A stretch of 64,000 nucleotides of DNA, from contig CM070601.1 in assembly GCA_036346395.1 (NCBI GenBank), positions 17,047,763 through 17,111,762 of the forward strand, written 5' to 3'. The notes beneath the pieces were generated by a model. It was not told the origin of the DNA. It was given only the letters and a program-made list of their open reading frames with translations, and made no database searches. The translations under genes and the position numbers were made by a program. The stretch's first letter is position 1, and every line of letters begins with the position of its first letter. This DNA comes from Hsuehochloa calcarea (Eukaryota > Streptophyta > Magnoliopsida > Poales > Poaceae). This document shows, in pieces, positions 44,812 to 54,291 of this stretch.

Positions 44812-45059
44812 AAATTCTTGGATGAAAATACCCGCAGTTGGTGGACTCCAATCACTTGGGGTGCAAATATTTCTGCGCTTAATGACCTTTTGGCACCATT
44901 TGGAATTGCTTTTGGGGACAAAATACTAACTGGTGACTTCTCAATCAATGGTGAGCAGACCCACTATGCTTCTGGAACTGATATAGTGCAATTTCCAGTG
45001 GGAGGTTTTTTTTGCGTACCTTCCAACTTCAGGAAAATGCCAAAACTGAAGCTAAAGGG
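44812..45059 (+). pseudogene. Site-1 protease (SBT6.1/S1P) fragment
   Basis: The frame reads KFLDENTRSWWTP, NDLLAPFGIAFGDKIL, GDFSINGEQTHYASGTDIV and then GGF, a region of the membrane-bound transcription factor site-1 protease outside its catalytic triad. A T-run at 45006-45013 shifts the frame, after which FQLQENAKTEAK continues the homology. One or two coding segments without intron are present. Confidence 0.85.
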
Positions 45060-45155
45060 TTTGCATAGCTTCCAACAGGCGGGAGGTTTTTTTTTCTTTC
45101 CTTTGATCCTGTAGATTTGGCATTTTAAAAGTTATAAAAATTGTAAACACTGAAG

Positions 45156-45402
45156 ATGTCGGCACCTGCGGAGCTTTCCCGTGAGGTACGAGGAGATTGT
45201 CGAGTTCATGGAGAAGGTGGCCAAGACTGTTGACTCTGAGGAGCTCACTGTGGAGGAGCGCAACCTCCTGTCTGTTGCATACACGAATGTGATTGGAACC
45301 CGTCGTGCCTCATGGCGCATTATCTCCTCCGTTGAGTAGAAGGAGGAGAGTCGTGGCAACGAGGACCGAGTCACACTCATCAAGATCGACTACCGTGGTT
45401 TG
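45156..45402 (+). pseudogene. 14-3-3 (GF14) N-terminal fragment
   Basis: It begins MSAPAELSRE, loses about 14 codons, and goes on as YEEIVEFMEKVAKTVDSEEL, VEERNLLSVAYTNVIG and RRASWRIISSVE. A TAG stands for the Gln of the usual SIEQKE, then ESRGNEDRV continues. The internal deletion and the stop make it non-functional. Confidence 0.92.
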
Positions 45403-45615
45403 TGATTATGTATTTGATTATTGCTTCGTAATTAGTGATTTTAAATTATTGTAGCATCGTAGGCTATTAGTAATTGCTGTAGTATCACGGGTTGTAGACT
45501 CTTTGTTGATTTATTTTTAGTAGATGAGCTTTTGAAGATGCTGATACAAGTATACATGATGTCCTATGTCGAAAGATTAACTTTATCCTGCAAGGTTCTC
45601 AATGTTTGCAGGCAG

Positions 45616-45754
45616 GAGAGGTTCCTTTGTACTTGTAGCTATGTTGGAAAAGATCGGGTTGCCACCGAAGCCGTCAATGCGAGGGGCTAGCTGTGTGGTG
45701 GATGCATCCCACTGCCAGGGTTGCTCTGACCAATTCTCCTTGTTCACTCGGAAG
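45616..45754 (+). pseudogene. FYVE-domain protein exon fragment
   Basis: The frame reads VAMLEKIGLPPKPSMRGA and VVDASHCQGCSDQFSLFTRK, stopping at a GAAG|GTAATC donor. This is the start of a FYVE zinc finger (first CxxC), cut just before the expected HHCRxCG motif. The exon is preceded by an AG acceptor. Without the rest it cannot bind PI3P. Confidence 0.75.
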
Positions 45755-46517
45755 GTAATCTCTTGGTTGCCTTGCAACGATGATATGGAGCATAATCTAC
45801 TCATCTGCCATAATATTGAAGAGGAGCATGGTAGGGTTGAAAATTTACTGACGGTGCTGCAGTTTTTCTTTGTCCTATCATGTCCACCTCAATTGTATTT
45901 CATGGAAATCCCCTTCTTTTTTGGACCACTTATTCATGCTACTTGTCTTACTAAACCTGCTCCTCTACCTGCAAAACTCACTAGGAGTGAACCAGGACAC
46001 AAATCCATCAAATTATTTGCTTAATAAATGTCACCATCTGTTGGCTGTTACTAACCTTGATGTTCTCTGTCTTATTACGGACAACCTTGCCACCCTAGAG
46101 CTGGCAATGGGGGAGGGGGATGCAAAGGGAAGGGGAAATAGTGATAAAAGGAGTGGACGGGGTTTAGTGAAAGGATAGTGTGTACATGTGATGTACTTGG
46201 GGGTGGTGTGGAGACTGGAGTGTGTGTTGGGTTGTGAAAAATTATGGTGGTGGTTTTGTAGGGGTGCATCTTGGAGAGAATACAATGGAGTGCTGTGATT
46301 GGTGTGTTCTGGGTGAGATGAGGATACCAACTATCACAACTCAACAGAGATGTTTATAGGGGGAAGGGAGGGTGAGGTGGGTAGGCCGAGTCCATTTTTT
46401 TCCTCTTCTAAATTATGATGATGTTAGGTGTCAAGTACGTTGATGATTAGATCCCGTCACGACGTATTCACTATTAGTTTGGTGACACATATTAATTTTG
46501 TTTAAACTTTTTAATAG

Positions 46518-46746
46518 GGTGGATTTGACATGATCTGCAGTGGAAGGGACAAGATTGAAACGCCAGAGCAGGTATGTCTTTGGCCATGTTTATATGCAAA
46601 TGCTTACTGAAATCATGACATTTCACACAGATGAAGATTTAGGATCATATTATGACAATCGTGCTTCTCCATTTTCAGATATACTCTGAAATGATTGGCA
46701 ATGTCATGATGACCGGTGCACGGTCAACGGGAAAATACTACCACTG
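46518..46746 (+). pseudogene. PPi-dependent phosphofructokinase (PFP) exon fragments
   Basis: A first exon (46518-46571), flanked by TAATAG and GTATGT, encodes GGFDMICSGRDKIETPEQ, characteristic of the PFP catalytic subunit. A second piece (46679-46746) after TTTTCAG reads YSEMIGNVMMTGARSTGKYY, which looks PFP-like but is from a later part of the protein, so exons between are missing. The first exon is assigned more firmly than the second. Confidence 0.7.
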
Positions 46747-46749
46747 GTA

Positions 46750-48400
46750 GTTTCTCTCGGTTGTTATTGTGTTTTCCTACACTTGGCAAAGAGCCATGAT
46801 TTTGGATGCAAACCAGGAACATCTCAGCCAAGGATTTGTAGTTGACAGCCACTGCCAGTTTTTGCTGTGTGCTGAGAATTTGTAGCATCTTGAATTGTGT
46901 AATGTTGAACGCTAATAAGAAAATTTCTATGTAAAATGTCTCACTGGATGTGTTCAAACTATATGTTTTTTTAGTGTGAATGGAAGCAAACACCTGTGTG
47001 TATGACCGATTTGAATGGAAATGAATGAAATGAGTTTTAGATGAGGATGTGTGTATGACCCAAAGAAAATTGCTATGCTGGATATCTCGGCATAATGCAT
47101 GTGTGTATATGAATGTAATGAGTTTTTTTGCAAGAAGCTGAGAGCTGCTGCTGCAAGCATGTGTTTCATGCAGCTCAACTGTTATCATTGCAAGCACATA
47201 AGGACTGAACAGAACAATTTGAGTTTAAGAAACGGCTTTTGTCCATATTGCAAAATAGAACAATTCCTTCTATGTGTAATGCTGTGTTGGCAATCATCAG
47301 AGGTCAGTCTCTTCCTCCTTGTTTGTCAGATCTATGTACCCATATTGTATATCCTCTTAAAATTTTACCCTTTGATGTGTTTGCACAAAACTTTTCCATT
47401 ATACAGGTCACAAACGTGCCCTTTATGTCACTTCTGTTGTGCAGGGAAAGATAAAGTTTTTTACTGTCTTGATTTTTACATGGGGCATGTAGTGTATTTA
47501 GTTTGATGCTAACTTTTTTCATACTACAGCTGATAACACTGACCATCGTTCTCAGAGCTTGTTCTGCACTATTTGTTTCCGTAGCAATAAGATATACTTC
47601 ACAACTCTGAAAATGATTTATGAACGGTAGGTCTGGTAGCTGATATTGACGTTGAGTCAAAGAAGTATAGGTGAATGGGAAGTGCTCGCCTCGACTTTTA
47701 TGTATGGCTACTGCCCTAAAAGCTTCTATGAAACACTTCATTCCATTTGTGTCCATTTCTCGCCTCGACCGATGCATCTGCAACTTCATTAGTTAGGTTC
47801 CAACTGTGAAAAATGACACTTTCATTTCTGTAATGGTGTATATACATGGGTTGTGTCACTGTAGTTGAAATTGATGTAGAGCAATATGCATAGAAATGCT
47901 GGGGCTCAATGAATGCAAGTGCTAACAAGGTATAATAAACGATATTGATTTTGAGTAACAATTTCATCAATTTTCGCTTTATTCAATTGTAGATGGTTGA
48001 AACATTGTGAATTCCCTCTTCTATCAATGAAATCCAGTACTGCATTTTATCAAAGAAATGCTTGTATCACTGTGGTATTAGTTTTTGATTTCATAAAGTG
48101 ATCTTTGAATAGATTTGAGCAAAATTATCATCAAGATCTTTTATGTAAACTGATAAATTTCTGGATGTTAACTATTTATAGTACATGTAATGAAAAAAGA
48201 TTGAGTAGTAAAAGTAGGATATTTTTTCTCCTTTTGATAGAGCTAGAGCGGTAAAGGGTAAAGGTAGATTGAGAACCAAAGATTGGGAGCAGCTTGACAT
48301 GTTTTCAAATTCCAATGATATACTATTCGATCATAACATAACTGAGTTAAACATTGACACTATTTAGCATTTGTGGTATTATTTATCTAAGATCTGTTAC
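46750..48400. other. 3' part of the Helitron, no gene recognised
   Basis: AT-rich sequence with intron-like composition. Short open frames on both strands match nothing I know. It could be captured intron or UTR sequence. Confidence 0.45.
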
Positions 48401-48599
48401 AATGCACAGGCACCCTACTAGTCTTATAAAAATTACAAACATGACATATCATAGCATTGTCAAGAATTTTTTCCGTGAAATTATCAAACAGTATAGGTTA
48501 TAAGTGTTAACCATACAGGTGATCGAGGTTAAAACTATCGATATTTTTTTAGAGAATTTTATACTATATCACTGAATAATAATATCATACAGAAGAAAA

Positions 48600-48874
48600 G
48601 GAGAGCATCGAAGGCAGTAGCACAAAGCCCCAAACGTCCCCATCGCCGTGATCATCGTTGTCTCCCCCACACAAACGCCCCAACCCATCGACGCTTTCCA
48701 TCCCGACCTCTCACCAGCGATAAGCAAATCCCTTCCCCCCCTTCCCCCCTCCTCTCGTCCACAAAACCCTCTTTCTTTACGACCCCAGCCCCTCTCCCCT
48801 CCCGCCTCCCACCCCACTCCTCTCCACTCCAGCCTCCTCCCACATCCGCCGCCGCCGCCGCGCGCTCCGTCCCA
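48600..48874 (+). promoter_or_regulatory. Presumed promoter and 5' UTR of PGK
   Basis: C-rich leader-like sequence with a GATAAG motif near 48719-48724, seen in many light-regulated plant promoters. No clear TATA box. The Helitron ends only about 450 bp upstream of the start codon, so it sits in or next to the promoter. Confidence 0.4.
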
Positions 48875-51275
48875 ATGGCGTCCGCGGCCGCACCGCCCAC
48901 CTCGGTCTCCCTCGCCGCCCGCCGCGCCGCCTCGGCGGCCCCGCCGGCGCCCTGCTCCGCCGCGGGGGCTCGCGGCCGGGTGCCAGCCGGCGCGGTCGCT
49001 GGCGTTTGCGGCCGGCGGCGGCGCCGACCCGCGGCTGGCGATCCACGTCGCGTCGCGCTGCCGTGCGGCGTCGTCCAAGCGCGGGACGCGCGCCGTGGCG
49101 ACCATGGCGAAGAAGAGCGTCGGCGACCTCACCGCCGCCGATCTCGAGGGGAAGCGCGTGTTCGTGCGCGCGGACCTCAACGTGCCGCTCGACGAGAACC
49201 AGAACATCACCGACGACACCCGTGTCCGCGCCGCCATCCCCACCATCAAGCACCTAATCAGCAACGGCGCGAAGGTCATCCTCTCCAGCCACTTGGTAAG
49301 TTTCCTACCTCTCACCTTTTCCCAGGAATTAATGATCTTGGTCTCGTACATACAATGTAGGAGCTCAGAACTGTAGAATGTGAGTGTTTGCAACCATCTG
49401 ATTTCAAGAGATAATTTATGAACACTAGCTATTGGTTGGTGGTTTGCTTCTTGGGTTGTGCGATCAACTGATTGTTAGCTCCTCCCAAAGATAGCTATTG
49501 ATCGTTGCAAAGGAGCTAGCATATAAAAACCTGACTAATCTTTTCATTCATCTTAGAAACTTGGAAGCCGGCTGCTGCCGAGCCAAATCAATCACATATC
49601 CTCACGATTGTATTTGGTAGCAAACCCTTTTATAAAGAGTAATCCAATGCTAGTTTTACAGACAGCTGCTTATCATTGCTCATGTCATCGTAATATGATT
49701 CATACCCCCCATCGTAATATGATTCATACCCCCCATTCCCTATGGATTTGCAGGGTCGCCCTAAGGGTGTTACTCCCAAGTTTAGCTTGGCTCCCCTTGT
49801 ACCACGGCTGTCTGAGCTTCTTGGCATACAGGTATTCTTTTATTATACATCGTTGATACTTCTTTTTTTTGATAGACATCATTTATACTTGTAGTTGAGC
49901 CTTTATGTGCTAAAGTGATTGTACTTATTAAAACACCTTTGTATTCACAAATAGGTGCAAAAAGCAGATGATGTTATTGGCCCAGAAGTTGAAAAATTGG
50001 TGTCTGCCCTGCCAAATGGTAGTGTTTTGCTCCTTGAAAACGTAAGATTTTACAAGGAAGAGGAGAAGAATGACCCAGAGTTTGCAAATAAGCTTGCATC
50101 ACTGGCAGATCTTTATGTTAACGATGCATTCGGAACAGCCCACAGAGCACATGCATCAACTGAGGGAGTTACCAAGTTTTTGAAGCCTTCTGTTGCAGGG
50201 TTCCTTTTGCAGAAGGTTACTACGTTTTTTTGTTTTGTTTTTAGGTTTGATGCTTGAACTCCATAGACATTATGCAACAACATATCAAAGGAAAAAAATA
50301 TCTAGAAGATAATTTAAAGTCTTATTTCTTCACAATCTGAAGTTCTATTTTTTTTTACAAAATTAAATTACAGGAGCTTGACTACCTTGTTGGAGCTGTT
50401 TCAAACCCTAAACGCCCATTTGCTGCTATCGTGGGTGGCTCAAAGGTGTCATCCAAGATTGGGGTTATTGAATCGTTGTTGGAAAAGTGTGATATCCTCC
50501 TTTTGGGTGGTGGTATGATCTTCACATTTTACAAGGCACAAGGACTCTCTGTTGGTGCTTCCTTGGTTGAGGAAGACAAACTTGAGCTGGCAACATCCCT
50601 CCTTGCGAAAGCAAAAGAAAAGGGTGTCTCCCTTTTGTTGCCATCTGACGTTGTCATTGCTGATAAGTTTGCTCCTGATGCTAACAGCCAGGTTTGTTAC
50701 ATTTTGTTTTCCCCTAAATCTAATCATTGGAAATAATTATCAGTAGACCTTTTCTAGTCAAGTTGAAGCAGCTCACAATTCTGTGAAGAGATATACTTGA
50801 CCATGAGATTGTTTTATAGGTTGTTGCAGCATCTGCGATTCCTGATGGTTGGATGGGGCTGGATATTGGCCCAGATTCAATCGCAACATTCAATTCTGCC
50901 CTAGAAACAACACAGACAGTCATTTGGAATGGACCAATGGGTGTCTTTGAATTTGACAAGTTTGCAACAGGAACTGAGGTAATGCTCTGTGCAAATACAT
51001 TCATTCAGCTTTACTATCGAACAAGTTGCACCGAAAGAAACTTAACTATGATGTCTCTTTTGTAGGCTATTGCAAAGAAGTTGGCAGAGCTTAGTAAAAA
51101 GGGTGTTACAACTATTATTGGAGGCGGAGACTCTGTTGCTGCTGTTGAGAAGGTGGGAGTTGCTGATGTTATGAGCCACATTTCAACGGGAGGTGGTGCC
51201 AGCTTGGAGTTGTTGGAAGGAAAGGAACTTCCTGGAGTTGTTGCATTGGATGACGCAGTCGCTGTGGTCGTATGA
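48875..51275 (+). CDS. PGK: Plastid phosphoglycerate kinase, six exons, one frameshift in the transit peptide
   Basis: The enzyme transfers phosphate between 1,3-bisphosphoglycerate and ADP/ATP in the Calvin cycle and plastid glycolysis. Exons: 48875-49295, 49754-49831, 49955-50215, 50374-50691, 50820-50978, 51066-51275, all with GT..AG introns in phase 0. The mature part starts MAKKSVGDLTAADLEGKRVF and keeps VRADLNVPLD, LLLENVRFYKEEE, VGGSKVSSKIG, GGGMIFTFYKAQG, IWNGPMGVFEF and TTIIGGGDS. Length would be about 481 residues, as expected. The start MASAAAPPTSVSLAARRA is a plastid transit peptide, but between about 48940 and 48975 the frame must move by one base to reach LAAGCQPARSLAF. This is either a real mutation or a sequence error. 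ATG at 49104 (ACCATGG) is in frame with the mature enzyme. Confidence 0.93.
49680..49732. repeat. Small tandem duplication in PGK intron 1
   Basis: A 23-bp unit (CGTAATATGATTCATACCCC..) occurs twice in a row, 20 bp before exon 2. Confidence 0.85.
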
Positions 51276-52510
51276 GGCTAAGCTTCATTTTATTGCATCT
51301 TCATCTTCATGTACCATTCTAAACTTGATATATTCTTCTCCTTGTTTGCACCTCTTCAACCGGTCAAAATGTAAGAGACCAATGCTTTATAGAGATACTG
51401 GGAATTGTTTGAATAACATCCCCAACAACTTGTGTTTACTTGAGCTTTCTTTCCTCAGTTAAAATAATTAGCATTAGCAAACGTTTAAATGGATGTTTAC
51501 CTGTTTGTTCCCTGGGACCTTTCTGTGTCAGCTGTCAGGACCTGCTTCTGAGTTAGGACGTGATTTTCGTTTTCTTTTCTTTGCCAGAGAAGCAAACTTT
51601 AGGTTGTGGACTGTTGGACATTCTTGGCATGCTAGAAGTCCAGTCTGGAACAATCAGACGCCTATTAACTCCTTGGGAAACTTTCAATTTGAATGCTCCC
51701 TCTTGTGATTGTTAGCGCTGTTGATATAAATACGGAGCCGGATTCTCGTTTTCTCGAAGCTGGCCCGTCTGGCACGGCTCCGGCTGCTCCATAGTCAGCA
51801 CGAAACTTACAGACCAAGGGAGTGCTGAAACTGATCACTGCAAACATCTTCACATTTGTGTGTGTAATTATAATAAGCTTTAGCCGAGGAAATTCTTCAA
51901 AATCTTTCCTTTGGACTTGTCAGCCTCCACATATAAACTTCTGGCATGTAGATTTCAACAGTTCAGCAATGGACTTGCACATGTAGGGCTGGGTGGCTGG
52001 CGATGGATATTCGTTCTGCTTCAGAGAATAGTTTTTTTTCTGGTTCTTACCCTCTATCTTTTTTCCTTTTGACATATTTTGCCGTTTCTATATGCTAGCT
52101 AGTCTTGTCAATAAATAAGTGATTTCTTTGACAAGAAGACTGATGGAGTCCTGTGGTTCTTGGGTATGTACCAGGTACTAATCAGCTGCGCCTGGCAGCT
52201 GGCATTACTTGATGTATTATCAACTGTTGTGTAAAAACTGACCAGAAATCACTCACTCTTCAGCTGTTTAGAATCAGATTTGGGCCATGTGGCATAAGTT
52301 CCTAGTATTTTTCATTCTCATAACAATGGTTGGCTTACCAGGGCTTCGAATTTCTGGTTCCCACAATGACACCTGATCGCATTTTACCAATTCATGTAAA
52401 TTTACTTCCTCTCTGGGATCTACTAGTTTTCATAAATTCAACCGCGAAATTGAAAATCGCACTTTCAGACTGCCAGATTAATAGGAAAATACTACATATT
52501 TTAACTTCAA
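51276..52510. other. PGK 3' UTR and downstream intergenic DNA
   Basis: No gene seen. The first 200-400 bases are presumably 3' UTR; no single AATAAA stands out near the stop codon. Short open frames have no family match. Confidence 0.5.
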
Positions 52511-53640
52511 CTAGTAGGGTGCTCGTGCGTTGCAATAGAATCTCAAAAGAGAGTGATACATACCAGCAGATGGGATCCTAAACTGAATAATAAATATCAA
52601 CTTTCTTTCGCACACATATAAACAGAAATATTAACTCCGCCTATTGCATCACCTGCTACTACTGCTGTCCGGAAATTAAAATTTTGAGCTCATAGATTGT
52701 TCACTTTTAAAAGTTAAAGTTAATAACGACTTCTCTCCCCGACGAGCTACCCATTTTCAACCATCGCCGGCTGACAAGGAAGAGGGTTACGCGTCGATGG
52801 CTACCTTTTTTCACTCTAAACCCAAGCCACGACTCAGTTCTCACGGTCATTGGCCTCTGCAACCATCGCCAGGTATATCACGGTGATGAGGTGGAAGGCC
52901 GGGGGAGGAGGTGGCGGCGGCGTTACGGTGGTAAACGAGGAGGCGGCAATGCTTGCTCGGTCGACATGGAGCAGGAGGCGGCGGCGACGCAGGGAAGGAT
53001 TAGGATGAAGAGGACGCGGTGCGGTGAACTCGAGACGGCAGTGCGGCGAGGGAATGACGCATTCGTCTCTACCTCTTCCTCGTGCGCCATTGTTGCCTCC
53101 CCCTTCCCGGCGCTACCACTTCTCCTCCAAAGTACCGCCACCTCCTCTCCTCTCTTCCCTTCCGATGCCTTCTCCTGTCGCCGACGCTGCCTCCCCTCTC
53201 TGCTACCTCCTATCGCCAACGCTACCTCCCGTGTCGCCGCCCCCTACGCTGTCGGATTCCCACATCTTCGTACACGCCGCCGTTGCAACTCGCGGACTGA
53301 GTGCCGTAGGGGGTCGGGATCTCTGAGGCATAAAGCGAATGCCGAACGAGCGCAGGTGGCGGGTTGCGGCGCGAGACGTGAAGGAGTGGGACAATGATTC
53401 GGTGTGTGCATGTGAAGAAAAAGTGGTGCAAAGACGGTTTGGGTGGTTACGGAATAAATGGGGGCATAGATGCATTCACGAGTCATAGGGGGATGGTGGG
53501 CGAGACTTTGTCCTTATCAGGTTGAGTTTGAGTCATAAGATGGGTTTCATCAGATTAAAACTCAACAAAGCACCACTCTAACCACCTCATGTATTCTTAA
53601 TTCTGGATGCATACTCGTTCTCACATAGTACTAGTGCTAA
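52511..53640 (-). mobile_element. Minus-strand Helitron, 3' terminus at 52511
   Basis: The minus strand reads TTGCAACGCACGAGCACCC then TACTAG at 52511, followed by T. This is the standard grass Helitron 3' end with stem-forming TTGCAACGCACG, and agrees with the terminus at 48421. The 5' TC end was not found, so the right coordinate is arbitrary and the element may extend further. 52880-53400 is GC-rich with several open frames but no recognisable gene. Confidence 0.6.
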
Positions 53641-53646
53641 GCTAAT

Positions 53647-54290
53647 CTAACTAGCATTGCTATTGGTAGTCACCGCCAAGAAGTGATCGGCAGATAGTTG
53701 AGCAATGGAGTTTCTAGCACAAACCTGGCTTGAAGAGCTCGCCGAGCCGTCGCCTGCGTTGTCAGGCGCAACCCGTTTTGCGGACGGTTCAGCAAGCTTA
53801 GTCTCGGGCGCTCTCTTTTTTGCGTCCGTGAGCTTGAAACCTGGAGGGGGACTCCACGTGCCGAGCAATGTGGATGTTCCACTACCTCCAGCGTCAGACA
53901 TGGCAGGCGCAGGAGCATCAGCGGCAGAAGCAGCCGGACCTTCACCGGGGACTCCAGATGCAGTGTCCGTTGCGGCCGGCGTCACACCGGCAGGAGGCGT
54001 AGCAGCATAGTTATAAGTCTGTAGTGCCCTGTTGGCAGACAGCTCGCAGAGAGCAGCAAGAGCATCAGGTGGGATTGTGTGTGACTGTGCAAGGCCTATG
54101 GTGTTCATCGCGACAGGCGGAGCAGCAGAGGCCACTGAGCTTCCCGGCATTGGCCGGTATCTGTCTCCGGTTGTCCTGCCATGGAAAGTGCAGAAAGATG
54201 AGGAGCACGAGCTTTCAGAATGCCATATGGGAGCATGCCCCTGTAGTCCGGCTGGAAAGGCGGCGGTGCACGATCAGCCGGAGCAGCATG
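53647..54290 (-). pseudogene. Unknown Ala/Pro-rich protein fragment, copy 2
   Basis: The minus strand has a long open frame (54150-53647): PGSSVASAAPPVAMNTIG.., then GVTPAATDTASGVPGEGP, ending with a Lys/Arg-Ala-Ser-rich part. Upstream, in another frame, RAPPPFQPDYRGMLPYGIL and KARAPHLSAL match a segment of the piece at 57976-58275. I do not recognise the family. Composition suggests a disordered nuclear or regulatory protein, but that is a guess. It may be captured by the minus-strand Helitron. Confidence 0.5.
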
Positions 54291-54291
54291 T

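Larger units (their letters stand above)
43915..48421 (+). mobile_element. Helitron carrying five host-gene fragments
   Basis: The 5' end TCTTTACTACTATATAAA follows an A at 43914, and the 3' end ..GCACCCTACTAG precedes a T at 48422. This fits Helitrons: 5' TC, 3' CTRR, insertion between A and T, no target duplication. The 3' end matches the minus-strand Helitron end at 52511. The 3' hairpin is degenerate. Fragments of an E2 enzyme, site-1 protease, 14-3-3, FYVE protein and PFP lie in the same orientation as the element, some with introns. No Rep/helicase is seen, so it is non-autonomous. Confidence 0.85.

Noticed and set aside
44812..45402. Site-1 protease and 14-3-3 pieces as parts of functional local genes
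   Set aside because: Only short internal parts are present, with frameshifts and a stop, lying between Helitron ends.
48569..49393. 274-codon minus-strand frame and other antisense frames over PGK exon 1
   Set aside because: Shadow of a GC-rich first exon; the Gly/Arg-rich product matches nothing, and the sense strand encodes PGK.
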